Counted from the stretch's first letter, positions 49,542 through 60,486 are shown. The stretch: 64,000 nucleotides of DNA from an uncultured Verrucomicrobiales bacterium (GCA_937958875.1 CALGMJ010000011.1:1-64000); one strand, 5' to 3'. Program-made: numbers and translations. The notes: generated by a model not told the origin, from the letters alone.

Positions 49542-50576
49542 TATGTCCTTACGGATGACGAGTGAATGACGCCCGCTTTCTAATAAACGGAGACGTCGTA
49601 CTTCAGGCAATACCTCGACTTCCGCAGGCTCGTATCCGAGGCGGGCCGTAAAATAATCGAAGGCCCGATTGGTCAGCGCAAAGACCCAGGGAATACCCAA
49701 TTTCTTCGCTTTTTCCTCAGCGGCTTCGACCAGCAAGCGCCCGTAGCCACCGCTCTCGTGCGTCTGCTTCACGTAAAGGCAAGCAACTTCACCGCAACCT
49801 TCTGGATAACGATGCAAGGCAACACAGCCAACCACATTCTCATCTACGGTGAGCACTAAAAAGTCATCTAACGCCTGCTCGACCTGCTCATAAGTCCGCG
49901 GAATGAGATGCGCATCCCGCATCGAGCGCCCGATCATTGCTAAAAGCTCCGGGATATCCGCAAGAGTGAGATCTCTCACGGTGAGATAATCATCAGTGTA
50001 AATCATCACCCCCACCCCTTCGTTCGAGAAGAGTTCATCGAGAAGCACTCCCTGCCGGCATTCCTTTAAAAGATGAACGCGTGGAACGCCCTGACTACAC
50101 GCAGCAGCTGCGCGTGCTAAAAAATCAGCTGCAGGCCCCTGCCATTGTTCCGCTTTTTCATGAGAAATAGCATGAAAATCAACATCTTCTCCCATTTCAG
50201 AATCGGCTAGAAAGACGATGAGTTTTGCCGCCTGCACCTCAGATGACAGAGTCACAACTTCCTCCCCGAGCACTTCTAACCCACGCCTCTCCACAAAAGC
50301 GAGCTGTCCACGATCGAGCACTTCAGTAAGCCGATCCGTCTCTTCTACCCGCTCCCACCTTAGCTCTCCATCGACCAGCCGATTCGCCACCTCAGCTTCC
50401 CCCGTGCCCACGGAGATTAGAACAAGCCTCACCCCAATCTGCTGAAGCCCTACCAAATCTAACAAAGCCTCTGCCAGAGCCTGCTCAGACATACGGGCAG
50501 CATTCAAAACCACGACAAAGACCTTACCCCGAAATGATGGGACGTATTGAAGCGCTGCTCTTAAATCACCCTGCAC
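49527..50576 (-). CDS. ArgA-like N-acetylglutamate synthase (degenerate amino-acid kinase domain plus GNAT domain)
   Basis: VRDLTLADIPELLAMI, GCGEVACLYVKQTHESGGYGRLLVEAAEEKAKKLG, FALTNRAFDYFTARLGYEP. Confidence 0.8.
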   Translation of the reverse strand: MQGDLRAALQYVPSFRGKVFVVVLNAARMSEQALAEALLDLVGLQQIGVRLVLISVGTGEAEVANRLVDGELRWERVEETDRLTEVLDRGQLAFVERRGLEVLGEEVVTLSSEVQAAKLIVFLADSEMGEDVDFHAISHEKAEQWQGPAADFLARAAAACSQGVPRVHLLKECRQGVLLDELFSNEGVGVMIYTDDYLTVRDLTLADIPELLAMIGRSMRDAHLIPRTYEQVEQALDDFLVLTVDENVVGCVALHRYPEGCGEVACLYVKQTHESGGYGRLLVEAAEEKAKKLGIPWVFALTNRAFDYFTARLGYEPAEVEVLPEVRRLRLLESGRHSLVIRKDILREG

Positions 50577-50664
50577 GACAGGAATCTGACAAAAGCTTCC
50601 TCCCTAGGCAAACCTCCTGTGTAATCACCTTTTCCTTCAGAGAAATTCCTCCTAAGTTTACCTC

Positions 50665-51189
50665 ATGCCAACTGCTGCTGATCTAGATGCCGCCATCCGT
50701 GATGTGCCTGATTTTCCAAAACCAGGAATCCTCTTTAAAGATATCACTCCAGTTCTCGGTGACGCGGAATTATTCAAAGCTTCACTAGAGCTGTTGGCAG
50801 AAACTGCGGGAGGAGCAAAGATTGATAAAGTGGTCGGAATCGATGCTCGTGGCTTTATTTTCGCCGCAGGAGTCGCACAGATTCTCGGAGCAGGCTTTGT
50901 CCCGGTCCGTAAGAAAGGAAAGCTTCCCTGGACGACTCGGGAGATGGCTTACACCTTAGAATACGGTGAATCCATCGTCGAAATCCATGAAGATGCGGTC
51001 AAACCTGGCGAAAAGATCCTTCTCGTAGACGATCTGCTAGCCACTGGTGGCACAGCCGCTGCTAGCATCAAGCTCCTCAAGGCGCTAGACGCTGATATTG
51101 TCGCCGTTTCATTCCTCATCGAACTCGCTGGACTCGAAGGCCGTAAGGCACTCGGGCATTCTGACGTTAACGCGCTCCTTACTTACTAG
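50665..51189 (+). CDS. apt: Adenine phosphoribosyltransferase
   Basis: DFPKPGILFKDITPVL, GIDARGFIFA, KILLVDDLLATGGTAAAS. Confidence 0.97.
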   Translation: MPTAADLDAAIRDVPDFPKPGILFKDITPVLGDAELFKASLELLAETAGGAKIDKVVGIDARGFIFAAGVAQILGAGFVPVRKKGKLPWTTREMAYTLEYGESIVEIHEDAVKPGEKILLVDDLLATGGTAAASIKLLKALDADIVAVSFLIELAGLEGRKALGHSDVNALLTY

Positions 51190-51211
51190 ATTTCTTACTA
51201 TTACCAAAATC

Positions 51212-52768
51212 ATGGCCTTCGATACCTACGCCAAAAATCTTGTTCGCTACTCCGACCTCGGATTCTCTCTCGACCTCTCTCGCATGGATATCCCCTCCTC
51301 ATTCTATGAGGAAATGTCTCCGAAAGTGGAAAAAGCCTTTGCTGATCTCTCCTCTCTCGAAGCAGGCGAAATTGCTAACCCCGATGAAGGCCGTATGGTT
51401 GGCCACTACTGGCTGCGCGACGCCGAGCTTGCTCCAAATGCGGAAATTAAAGCTCAAATCACCGAGCCCCTCGCCCAGTTGGAGACCTTTTCTAACGATC
51501 TTCAATCAGGAATAATTGCGCCTCCTGGAGGCGGCCTTTTCGAAAATCTTCTCATCATCGGCATCGGTGGCTCCGCTCTCGGGCCTCAGCTCGTCTATCA
51601 AGCTCTCGGCACTACGGAGACAACGAAAACGTGGTTCTTTGATAATACCGACCCTGCGGGCATGGATCGCGATCTCGCCGACATCCAGGCAAATGGCGGA
51701 CTCGGAAAAACCCTTGCCGTCGTTATTTCTAAATCTGGCGGAACGCCGGAGACCCGCAACGGTATGATCGAGGCAAAAACAGCATACGAGCAAGCTGGCC
51801 TTGATTTCTCAAAGCACGCGGTCGCAGTCACCGGTGAAGGCTCCAAGCTTTATAATTTCGCAAAAGAAGAAGGCTTCGTCACCATCTTCCCGATGGAAGA
51901 CTGGGTAGGCGGCCGCACCTCTGTTCTTTCGACCGTAGGGCTCGTCCCAATGGCCGTGCAGGGAGTCGACTACCAATCCATGCTCGATGGCGCACGCCTC
52001 ATGGACATCAAAACTCGCTCCACCGACTCCACTCAAAACGCGGCCATGCAAATGGCTCTCGCGTGGTATCACGAAGGAAATGGTAAGGGTGAAAAGGACA
52101 TGGTCACTCTTCCTTATAAGGATTCCCTCGTTCTCTTCTCCAAGTATCTTCAGCAGCTGATCATGGAATCTCTCGGAAAAGCAGAAGATCTTGATGGCAA
52201 GCTCGTGAACCAAGGCCTCGCCGTATACGGAAATAAGGGCTCCACCGACCAGCACGCATACGTGCAGCAGCTCCGTGATGGCCTTCACAATTTCTTCGCC
52301 TGCTTCATCGAAGTAAGAAAAGGCCGCGACACGACTTCCATTCTCGTCGATGACACCAATAGTTCTACCGATTACCTCCAAGGCTTCCTCCGTGGGACTC
52401 GCGAGGCACTCTACGACAATGGACGTCACTCGATCACGATCTCAATCGAAAAAGTCACCGCCCACTCCCTCGGGCAACTCATCGCTCTCTTCGAGCGGGC
52501 CGTAACTTTCTACGCTTCTCTGGTAAATGTGAATGCCTACCACCAGCCAGGAGTTGAAGCAGGAAAAGCGGCAGCTGTGACTTTCTTAGACCTCCTGAAC
52601 CAGGTCCGTGGACACCTCACTGCTGACAAGAAAACAGCGCCTCAACTTGCTACCGAAATCACTGCAGACGCAGAGGCAGTTTATCATGCCCTCGTTCATC
52701 TCGCGAACAATGGCGAAGCAGCTCTCTCCGAAGGAGCTGATCCTAGCGAAGACACCTTCAGTCTTTAA
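51212..52768 (+). CDS. pgi: Glucose-6-phosphate isomerase
   Basis: LLIIGIGGSALGPQLVYQAL, VVISKSGGTPETRNG, NAYHQPGVEAGK; start trimmed to MAFDTY. Confidence 0.93.
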   Translation: MAFDTYAKNLVRYSDLGFSLDLSRMDIPSSFYEEMSPKVEKAFADLSSLEAGEIANPDEGRMVGHYWLRDAELAPNAEIKAQITEPLAQLETFSNDLQSGIIAPPGGGLFENLLIIGIGGSALGPQLVYQALGTTETTKTWFFDNTDPAGMDRDLADIQANGGLGKTLAVVISKSGGTPETRNGMIEAKTAYEQAGLDFSKHAVAVTGEGSKLYNFAKEEGFVTIFPMEDWVGGRTSVLSTVGLVPMAVQGVDYQSMLDGARLMDIKTRSTDSTQNAAMQMALAWYHEGNGKGEKDMVTLPYKDSLVLFSKYLQQLIMESLGKAEDLDGKLVNQGLAVYGNKGSTDQHAYVQQLRDGLHNFFACFIEVRKGRDTTSILVDDTNSSTDYLQGFLRGTREALYDNGRHSITISIEKVTAHSLGQLIALFERAVTFYASLVNVNAYHQPGVEAGKAAAVTFLDLLNQVRGHLTADKKTAPQLATEITADAEAVYHALVHLANNGEAALSEGADPSEDTFSL

Positions 52769-52787
52769 AATCAGAATCATCCCACAA

Positions 52788-52823
52788 AAAACCTCCGAGC
52801 CATTCAGGCCCGGAGGTTTTTTT
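52788..52823 (+). terminator. Terminator after pgi
   Basis: aacctccg...cggaggtt then T-run. Confidence 0.85.
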
Positions 52824-52855
52824 ATGAGAGAAATCTCAGCGTTCTTAAAAATTGC

Positions 52856-53281
52856 TTAGCTGGACTTTTTCAACACTCCGCCAAGCTTCTTAGCAAAACG
52901 CTTTGGAGTGGTGCCACCGACAGCTTTATCAATCTTCTTACCACTAGGACTAACGAACTGGATGTGCGGGATTCCGCTGACTCCAAAATTCTGCGCTACC
53001 GCCGCATTCTTTTTCACGTCGGTATCGAGGTAAACCCATACAAAATCATCGTGATAAGGCTGAACCGCTTTACTTGGGTAAACCTTACTCTTATTTGCCT
53101 GACAAGGTGGGCACCAAGTCGCGGAGAAGACAACGAGGAGTGGCTTTTTCTTCGCCTTAGCCATCTTCATCGCAGCATTATAGTCAGTCTGAAACTTTGG
53201 GCTTCCCTCAGGAAAACTACCACCGAAAGCAACGGCAGTAAGAGCTGTGAGGGCCATGAGAATTGAGCTTAATTTTTTCAT
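52856..53281 (-). CDS. Secreted thioredoxin-family protein
   Basis: Signal peptide MKKLSSILMALTALTAVAFG; FSATWCPPCQANK; GVSGIPHIQFVSPSGK. Confidence 0.88.
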   Translation of the reverse strand: MKKLSSILMALTALTAVAFGGSFPEGSPKFQTDYNAAMKMAKAKKKPLLVVFSATWCPPCQANKSKVYPSKAVQPYHDDFVWVYLDTDVKKNAAVAQNFGVSGIPHIQFVSPSGKKIDKAVGGTTPKRFAKKLGGVLKKSS

Positions 53282-53414
53282 AATTGGGAACGTTTGTTCG
53301 AAGATAGGAACCACATCCCCCCATTCCTATTCCTAATTTTGACAAACTAAAATATTCACACAAATTTTGGAATATTTTCTAATGCCTTCCGGTTAACTCA
53401 TGACAATCAGTCAA

Positions 53415-54275
53415 CTAGAGCCCGAGCCGTTGCTGCTTCAAGAGTTTTTCTGGATCGCGGAAGCGCACAGCAGGTGCATGGAACTCGTCCTCACGCAGTT
53501 TCTGAAGGAGTTCCTCACCATAATTTTCTTCCGCCTCACCGTGGGCTAGGAGCTCATAAAATGCGGTCAGTCCTCCACAATCATCCGGTGGGCAAAGTCC
53601 TTCTCCCGCATGAACTTTCGGCGTAAATTCCAGAGAAGTTTCCCTTTCACCTGCAGGAACGACATCTTCTACCGCGATGTGATGGAGCCAATTCGCCTCA
53701 AAGTTGTAGAGGTAATGAAAGGAATGGTAGCCGTTATGAATGAGATCCATGAGACGATTCCCAATTTCGCAGTAATCCTCTTCCCCATCAGCTTCCACAG
53801 GCGCGCTACTGAAGGTAGCCTCGACTTCACGCCCCTGATCATTACGAATTTCGAAACGATGTTGATGATTTGTGAGCCAACCAAATGAATCCTGTATAGC
53901 CGCGTGAAGGTGAAAGAAAGTCGAGTCTGCCGGAAAACTAAGTCGCCGCCAGATAGCAGGTTTCGTCCCGACTAAATCGATGCGAGCAATAATTCGAGCC
54001 GTCCCCGTGAGTGGATTGAGTGGGGATTTTTCTTCGGAGAGATCCAGAGTAGAAAGCCCAGAATTTTTGAGTTGATCGATCACACTCTTGAGCATTTCCG
54101 CCCCCGCCGGAGTAGCGAGCAGCTCAGACATGAACGCCTCGATCTCCTCTTCGCTCGCATCCTCCCCAGGCCCCACCTCCATGAGCGAGTTCAGAAGACG
54201 GAGATCCTCATCAGAGATCTCCCCAGAACCATCAAATGGTAAGTTAATCATCGCAGTAAATACTGAATCCCCCAC
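53415..54275 (-). CDS. PRiA4b ORF-3-like family protein
   Basis: IARIDLVGTKPAIWRRLSFPADSTFFHLHAAIQDSFGWLTNHQHRFEI; W..HIAVEDV. Confidence 0.85.
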   Translation of the reverse strand: MGDSVFTAMINLPFDGSGEISDEDLRLLNSLMEVGPGEDASEEEIEAFMSELLATPAGAEMLKSVIDQLKNSGLSTLDLSEEKSPLNPLTGTARIIARIDLVGTKPAIWRRLSFPADSTFFHLHAAIQDSFGWLTNHQHRFEIRNDQGREVEATFSSAPVEADGEEDYCEIGNRLMDLIHNGYHSFHYLYNFEANWLHHIAVEDVVPAGERETSLEFTPKVHAGEGLCPPDDCGGLTAFYELLAHGEAEENYGEELLQKLREDEFHAPAVRFRDPEKLLKQQRLGL

Positions 54276-54286
54276 TCCCTAGTGGC

Positions 54287-54853
54287 CTAGCGAGGCCACG
54301 CTGCGTGGATGTGAGTCGAATGACCTTTATCTCCCGGCCCGAGAGTCTCCGTCGCACCAAGTTGGCGACAACGGCGTAAAAACTGACGCCAGTATGGGTT
54401 TCCATAACCAACTTTACGCCCATTGATCATATCGACATCAAAAGCGATGCCTGCATAGTGGCGTGATGTCCGACTATGTGACCCACCTGCGACGGAAGTG
54501 ACACGAAAAGAGTACCCCTCACGGGCCAATATCTTCATTGCCGTGAGCATGCGGGCATCGAGAGTGACACTGCCGCCCGGCGCATTTCCGTAGTAACTAC
54601 GCTTAGCCCGGATTCCAGCTGAAGTGGCCTGAATATTATCCCAAGCGGAAGCTCCATCATAGCGCCCTGATACCTGACGGCGAAGCCAAGTAATCTTAGC
54701 TGAAGTCTTGAGCCACTGTGCTGTCGATTGACGTGGGGAAACTTTAGGAATCGAGACTGTAGGTCGGTCAGACTTTTTACTGCTACAGCTAATCGCTCCG
54801 ATACCAGAAACCAGTGCGATAAGAGGAAGAACAATGAGTGTGCGATGCTTCAT
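54287..54853 (-). CDS. Lipoprotein with peptidase M15-like domain
   Basis: ISCSS lipobox; SHSRTSRHYAGIAFDVD, GHSTHIHAAWPR zinc-ligand pattern. Confidence 0.65.
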   Translation of the reverse strand: MKHRTLIVLPLIALVSGIGAISCSSKKSDRPTVSIPKVSPRQSTAQWLKTSAKITWLRRQVSGRYDGASAWDNIQATSAGIRAKRSYYGNAPGGSVTLDARMLTAMKILAREGYSFRVTSVAGGSHSRTSRHYAGIAFDVDMINGRKVGYGNPYWRQFLRRCRQLGATETLGPGDKGHSTHIHAAWPR

Positions 54854-54865
54854 AAAATAATAAAA

Positions 54866-55759
54866 TTAGGAACGGGTCAGCCACGCGATGATGACGCCAA
54901 TAACGGCAAGACCCAAGAGCAGATTGATGAGCAGAGTCTTCTTTTGTAGCGCCGCCATCTCTTCGGCCTGCCTCTGAGCTGTTTCTTCGGATTTCTTGAC
55001 CAGCTCATCATAGGCTTTCGTCGACTTTGCCACCTCACCCTGCATGCCTTTGACCCCGGACTCCACTGTCTTCATCAAAGAAGACATTTGATCCATCGAA
55101 TCCAGAGACTTCTCATTGACCGACCGTAAGCCATCGATCGAGCTATCGACCTTTGTGAGAGAGTTTTTCAATTCCTGAGCATTCTCTTTTGCTGATTTTT
55201 CAAGCTTTTCAGCCACTTGGTTCACCGTCTTATCTAGATTTGCATTTCCTCCAGAGATAGCGTCCAAAACCCCTTTTTGGTTGGCATCAATCTCCTTAAG
55301 AAGCCCATCCTGCCCATTCTCGATGGCCTTCAGGACCATTTCCTGGCTTTCCTGCACCATCGTCTCAAGAGGAATGGGAGGAAGGATATCGAGATCATCG
55401 CGATACTGGATCGGCCCGGATGGCTTCGCCACCGGTGGAGGAATAATTTTTTTCTCTGGAGTCTTCACCTCAGGCTCTTTTGGAACAGCTTCCTTCATGA
55501 TAGGAGATGGCACCTTTGCATCTGCAGAAGATTTCGCAGATAGCTTCAGTGGATCCGCTGAGCGGGTATTCGACTTACCTGGAAGGGTCGTTTTCCGAGG
55601 TGAGAGCCCTTGCAATTCAGCCTCTTCCTGAGGGACAGCCTTCTTACCCCAAAATTTCCACCAGGGCCGAGATACGGGAGTAAAGGATTCATCTCCTCCA
55701 GATTGAATCTTATTATTCATCAGTAGCATGCTATAAGATCTTTCCATTTTATCAACCAT
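54866..55759 (-). CDS. Coiled-coil protein with C-terminal TM anchor, unknown function
   Basis: Long heptad-like helix then LINLLLGLAVIGVIIAWLTRS; start trimmed from 55954 because of argH overlap. Confidence 0.55.
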   Translation of the reverse strand: MVDKMERSYSMLLMNNKIQSGGDESFTPVSRPWWKFWGKKAVPQEEAELQGLSPRKTTLPGKSNTRSADPLKLSAKSSADAKVPSPIMKEAVPKEPEVKTPEKKIIPPPVAKPSGPIQYRDDLDILPPIPLETMVQESQEMVLKAIENGQDGLLKEIDANQKGVLDAISGGNANLDKTVNQVAEKLEKSAKENAQELKNSLTKVDSSIDGLRSVNEKSLDSMDQMSSLMKTVESGVKGMQGEVAKSTKAYDELVKKSEETAQRQAEEMAALQKKTLLINLLLGLAVIGVIIAWLTRS

Positions 55760-55830
55760 TAGATGGATTCCGTAAAATTCCTTATCGCTCAGGGCTTGAA
55801 TCTTTCTTCCACAGGTCCAAAGCTGCCGCC

Positions 55831-57183
55831 ATGTGGAAGGGCCGTTTTTCTCAAGCAACAGCAGATCTCGTTCAACAATATGGAGAATCCATCTCCTACG
55901 ATTGGCGTCTTTACCCGCACGACGTCGCCGGCTCCATCGCTCACGCGCGTGCACAGGTGAAGGCTGGTATTCTAAGTGAGGATGAATTTAGCCAAATCGA
56001 AAGCGGTTTGAAGGAGATCGAAAAAGACATCTCCGAGGGAAATTTCGAATTTTCCATCGAACTAGAAGATATTCATATGAATATCGAGGCCGAGCTGACC
56101 AAGCGGATCGGCGCTGCAGGAGCGAAACTCCACACCGCACGTTCAAGAAATGATCAAGTCGCCACTGATACGCGACTCTATTGCCGTACCGCCATCGATC
56201 AACTTACGACTCTCATCTCTGGCCTTCAATCCGCTCTTTTAGATCGAGCCGAGAAATTCGCAGACACCGTCTTACCTGGCTACACGCATTTGCAACGAGG
56301 CCAACCCGTGACCGTGGGTCACCATCTTCTCGCTTACGTTGAAATGCTGTCTCGTGATAAAGATCGGCTTATCGATGCGCGTAAACGAGTCAATATTTCA
56401 CCTCTGGGTTCGGGAGCCCTCGCAGGATCTACCATCAACCTCGATCGCGAAATGATCGCGGCGGAACTTGGTTTTGATGGCGTCACTACCAACTCGATGG
56501 ATGCCATCTCAGATCGTGACTACATTGCTGAAATCCTTTTTTCTTTCGCGCTAGTAGGCGGTCACCTGTCTCGCCTCTCTGAAGATCTCATCCTCTGGTG
56601 TTCCAGCGAATTCGGCTTTGCCACCCTCTCGGATGCTCACACCACAGGATCTTCATTGATGCCGCAGAAAAAAAATCCCGATGTCTGTGAACTCACTCGG
56701 GGGAAAACGGGAAGACTTTATGGAAATCTGGTTTCCATTCTCACCGCCATCAAAGGCCTCCCCCTCACCTACAACCGGGATCTTCAGGAAGATAAAGAAC
56801 CGCTCTTTGATTCTATCGACACCATCACCATGGCGCTTGAGGTAAATACGGAAATGATCGCGGCCATGGAAATCAATGTCGAAGCCTGCCAAGAAGCAGC
56901 CTCCGATCCCCTGCTGCTAGCAACAGATCTCGCCGACTGGCTTGTCAAAGAAGGCATCCCCTTCCGCTCCGCTCACGAACTGGTAGGTAAAGCAGTCGCC
57001 GCCTCTTACACCGAAAACACCCCTCTCGATCAGCTCGATCTCACCAAGGTCGATCCTGCCTTTAAAGCAGAAGCCAATAAGGTCTTTAATCTTCAAAAAG
57101 CCCTCGCTGCAAGGACCAATCCCGGTGCTCCATCCATCGAAAACGTCACCGCACAGATCAAACGTTGGCGCAATAATTCATAA
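55831..57183 (+). CDS. argH: Argininosuccinate lyase
   Basis: HTARSRNDQVATDTRLYCR, GYTHLQRGQPVT, SSLMPQKKNPD. Confidence 0.97.
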   Translation: MWKGRFSQATADLVQQYGESISYDWRLYPHDVAGSIAHARAQVKAGILSEDEFSQIESGLKEIEKDISEGNFEFSIELEDIHMNIEAELTKRIGAAGAKLHTARSRNDQVATDTRLYCRTAIDQLTTLISGLQSALLDRAEKFADTVLPGYTHLQRGQPVTVGHHLLAYVEMLSRDKDRLIDARKRVNISPLGSGALAGSTINLDREMIAAELGFDGVTTNSMDAISDRDYIAEILFSFALVGGHLSRLSEDLILWCSSEFGFATLSDAHTTGSSLMPQKKNPDVCELTRGKTGRLYGNLVSILTAIKGLPLTYNRDLQEDKEPLFDSIDTITMALEVNTEMIAAMEINVEACQEAASDPLLLATDLADWLVKEGIPFRSAHELVGKAVAASYTENTPLDQLDLTKVDPAFKAEANKVFNLQKALAARTNPGAPSIENVTAQIKRWRNNS

Positions 57184-57197
57184 TCATAATCATTAAC

Positions 57198-58091
57198 ATG
57201 AAAACTCTTTCTATCTTAGCCGCTCTTGGAATTGGATTTGCTGCCGGATGGTTCGCGAAGCCATCACCTGAGCACATAGAAACGCAGGAAATTGTTAGCG
57301 TGGAAAAACGGCATTCGGGATCGTCACGCGAGTCTTTCGTTAAATCTCAGATTTCCATGCACGATCGTGAGTCTTCACGATCAGGCGAAGCTCAGGCACA
57401 GGACAGATCGATTGCTCAAAGTTCGCAAGACACGATGTCAGACCACTATGGTCCTCAACTTCAGGAATATGGTGACCAGCGTATCCAAGAACTTGTTGAA
57501 ACGCTAAATCTAAGTGCAGAACAGATACTAGCCCTCGAGGAGGCTCTCAAATCCGGTGTTGAAGACTTAGCAAATCATGAAAGCTCCCACCAGTTTCTCA
57601 TGGAAGATCCGCTAGAATCACCTCTTGCGGAAATTCTCAGTGATGAACAACAAGCCGAGTATGGGAAACACAAAAAAGATAAGCTGCTTAGCAAGGCGAG
57701 AAAACAAGCGTTGCAACAAATTGCCGATCTTAGCTTGCTCAATTTAGATCCTGAAAAAGAGGAAGAGATTTATCAACATCTCTTCGAGACTTCCGAATCA
57801 GCCTTAAAAAATCTAAGCCCAGAAAAAAAGTCTGTAAGCTTCATGTTAGCATTAATGGGGATCGATGAGGAACAGTTGGGATTTAATACCGTGGATTCTT
57901 TCGCGGATGAGCAGGATCCTGAAACCGAGATCGACCTGAGAGGACAGATCATGAAAGATATCGATCAAAGAATCGAACTCTTGGCACCTGTGCTTAACGA
58001 GGATCAGCTTGATCGATATCGAAAAGAGCTGCTCAGGAAAAACTCTTTTATGTTGCAAGCCTTCGGCAACATCGACACGGCTTCAGAGTAA
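57198..58091 (+). CDS. Membrane-anchored helical protein, unknown function
   Basis: N-terminal TM MKTLSILAALGIGFAAGWFA, acidic helical remainder. Confidence 0.55.
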   Translation: MKTLSILAALGIGFAAGWFAKPSPEHIETQEIVSVEKRHSGSSRESFVKSQISMHDRESSRSGEAQAQDRSIAQSSQDTMSDHYGPQLQEYGDQRIQELVETLNLSAEQILALEEALKSGVEDLANHESSHQFLMEDPLESPLAEILSDEQQAEYGKHKKDKLLSKARKQALQQIADLSLLNLDPEKEEEIYQHLFETSESALKNLSPEKKSVSFMLALMGIDEEQLGFNTVDSFADEQDPETEIDLRGQIMKDIDQRIELLAPVLNEDQLDRYRKELLRKNSFMLQAFGNIDTASE

Positions 58092-58122
58092 AGATCCTCG
58101 GAGCGCAAGCCCCAGAGACCTA

Positions 58123-58202
58123 ATTCTCTTAGCATTGACAACACGGCCAGATTTTCGAGAGACCAGCAGGAACCCGAAATCTTAGGTTTGACGGAGCACT
58201 AG
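58123..58202. repeat. Truncated copy (right half) of the palindromic element
   Basis: 80 bp, about 3 mismatches versus 10122/10123-10202; ends in CTAG. Confidence 0.85.
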
Positions 58203-58244
58203 GACATCTCCTTCCTTCTCGACGCTCTTGGAGCCAGCATAAAA

Positions 58245-58284
58245 GAAAAAACCTCACAGTCACCTTCGTGATAACCGTGAGGTT
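58245..58284 (-). terminator. Terminator after sucD
   Basis: aacctcac...gtgaggtt stem, T-run on minus strand. Confidence 0.8.
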
Positions 58285-58306
58285 GGAAAAGATTAGGGAG
58301 CTAAAT

Positions 58307-59212
58307 CTACTTCCCCCAAGCCTTAAGCAGGGCCTGACCCATCTCAGAAGGAGTCTCGGCGACAACGATACCAGCATCATTCATGGCAGCCTTTTTCGCT
58401 TCAGCCGTGCCTTGACCACCGGAAACAATCGCTCCGGCGTGCCCCATGCGACGTCCAGGAGGCGCAGTAGCACCTGCAATGAAACCAGCAATCGGCTTCT
58501 TACAGTGCTCCTTAGCCCAAGCAGCAGCTTCCTCTTCAGCCGAACCACCGATTTCACCAATCATGATGATGGCTTCAGTCTCAGGGTCGTCATTGAAAAG
58601 CTTCAAGACATCAAGGTGTGAAGTTCCATTGATCGGATCTCCTCCGATGCCGACACAGGTGCTCTGGCCATATCCCAGCTGAGTGACCTGCCAGACAGCC
58701 TCATAAGTAAGCGTGCCCGAGCGAGAAACGATGCCGACATTTCCTTTTTTATGAATGTAGCCAGGAGCAATGCCGATACGGCAACCACCCGTAGAATCAG
58801 GCCCAGTTCCAGGTGTGACCACGCCAGGGCAGTTTGGCCCGATGAGACGAGTCTTGGAACCCTTCATGATTTCCTTCACCCGCATCATATCCATGACGGG
58901 AATCCCCTCCGTGATGGCAACCACGAGATCAACGCCGGCGTCAACAGCTTCAAGGATGGCATCAGCCGCAAATGGTGGAGGCACAAAAATCGCAGAAGCG
59001 GTAGCGCCAGTCTCTGCGACAGCTTGGCCAACGGTATCAAAAACAGGAACCTTATGGTCTCCGTGCTCAAAACTTTGTCCGCCTTTTCCAGGGGTAACAC
59101 CAGCGACGAGCGCGGTGCCATAGTCAAGGCTGAGTCCAGCATGACGACCACCGAATCCACCGGTGATGCCCTGGACGAGAACTTTCGTATCTTCGTTTAC
59201 GAGAATAGACAT
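58307..59212 (-). CDS. sucD: Succinyl-CoA synthetase alpha subunit
   Basis: [51 protein letters not shown]. Confidence 0.97.
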   Translation of the reverse strand: MSILVNEDTKVLVQGITGGFGGRHAGLSLDYGTALVAGVTPGKGGQSFEHGDHKVPVFDTVGQAVAETGATASAIFVPPPFAADAILEAVDAGVDLVVAITEGIPVMDMMRVKEIMKGSKTRLIGPNCPGVVTPGTGPDSTGGCRIGIAPGYIHKKGNVGIVSRSGTLTYEAVWQVTQLGYGQSTCVGIGGDPINGTSHLDVLKLFNDDPETEAIIMIGEIGGSAEEEAAAWAKEHCKKPIAGFIAGATAPPGRRMGHAGAIVSGGQGTAEAKKAAMNDAGIVVAETPSEMGQALLKAWGK

Positions 59213-59233
59213 TTCTTTAAATTCGGTAGGAGT

Positions 59234-60412
59234 TTAGACAGAGGCGACAGCTTTTTTAGCAGCATCTGCGAGATCATCAGCGCCTGTAATGGCAAGACCT
59301 GACGCGTTCAGAGTTTCACGGCCAGCAGCCACATTATTTCCTTCAAGGCGAACGACGAGAGGAAGCTTGAGGCCCGTTTCCTGAACGGCGGCGACCACCC
59401 CTTCAGCGATCACGTTGCAGTCCATGATGCCACCAAAGATATTAATGAGAATGGCTTCCACCTTGGGATCACTCTGAATGATATTGAAGGCTCCTTTGAC
59501 CTGCTCCTTGGTCGCTCCACCACCAACGTCGAGGAAGTTTGCGGGGTCACCACCTGCGAACTTGATGGCATCCATGGTCGCCATGGCAAGACCAGCACCG
59601 TTCACGAGACAGGCGATGTTTCCATCGAGCCCGATGTAATTGAGATCGAACTCAGCGGCGGCCACTTCACGAGGGTCTTCTTCTTCGGTATCGCGATAAG
59701 CTTCCACTTCTGGATGGCGATAAAGTGCGTTATCATCGAAGCCGAACTTGGCATCAAGAGCGAGCACCTGACCGTCCTTGGTTTCAACCAGCGGATTAAT
59801 CTCGACCATGTCGCAGTCGAGGGTAATGAAAAGTTTATAGAGATTTTTAAGCAACTTTCCGAATTGCTTTGCGGCTGCGCCTTTAAATCCGAGACCCGCA
59901 GTAAGAGTGCGGATTTCATATCCCTGCAGCCCAGCAAGAGGATGAATGAGCTGGCGGAGAATTTTCTCCGGGGAATTCTCGGCAACTTCCTCGATGTCCA
60001 TGCCTCCTTCAGTGGAAGCGACGATGACAGGGCGAGAGGTCTCTCGATCCATGAGGAGCGCGAGATAGTATTCGTGCTCAATCTCGACCGCATCAGCGAC
60101 CATGACTTTACGAACGAGACGGCCTTCTTCCCCAGTCTGCTTCGTGACTAGGGTTTGTCCGATCATCTTCCCAGCGATCTCACCGATCTCATCAGCACTC
60201 TTGACGAGATGAACTCCCCCTTCGAAGCCATTTTTAAACGTGCCCTTCCCTCGTCCACCCGCGTGGACCTGGGCTTTCACGACCAAAAGGTCGGCAGCGA
60301 TTTCTTCTGCGGCGGCTTTCGCCTCTTCAGCTGTTTCGGCCATCTTTCCCCTCGGGCTGGGAACGTCAAAACGGTCGAAAAGCTCCTTCGCTTGATACTC
60401 GTGAATATTCAT
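59234..60412 (-). CDS. sucC: Succinyl-CoA synthetase beta subunit
   Basis: [48 protein letters not shown]. Confidence 0.97.
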   Translation of the reverse strand: MNIHEYQAKELFDRFDVPSPRGKMAETAEEAKAAAEEIAADLLVVKAQVHAGGRGKGTFKNGFEGGVHLVKSADEIGEIAGKMIGQTLVTKQTGEEGRLVRKVMVADAVEIEHEYYLALLMDRETSRPVIVASTEGGMDIEEVAENSPEKILRQLIHPLAGLQGYEIRTLTAGLGFKGAAAKQFGKLLKNLYKLFITLDCDMVEINPLVETKDGQVLALDAKFGFDDNALYRHPEVEAYRDTEEEDPREVAAAEFDLNYIGLDGNIACLVNGAGLAMATMDAIKFAGGDPANFLDVGGGATKEQVKGAFNIIQSDPKVEAILINIFGGIMDCNVIAEGVVAAVQETGLKLPLVVRLEGNNVAAGRETLNASGLAITGADDLADAAKKAVASV

Positions 60413-60486
60413 GGAGAAGTTTCGAGCCAGAAGCTACGCACTCGCGATGGCGGCGCAATGCTTAATTCTACAAGATAGCCTGAGGA

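Noticed and set aside
51809-52429. 206-aa minus-strand ORF
   Set aside because: Entirely antisense to pgi, no family motifs.
54866-55954. Full-length 362-aa minus-strand ORF overlapping argH
   Set aside because: The first 65 residues are Arg-rich and antisense to the start of argH; the real start is more likely 55759 or 55747.
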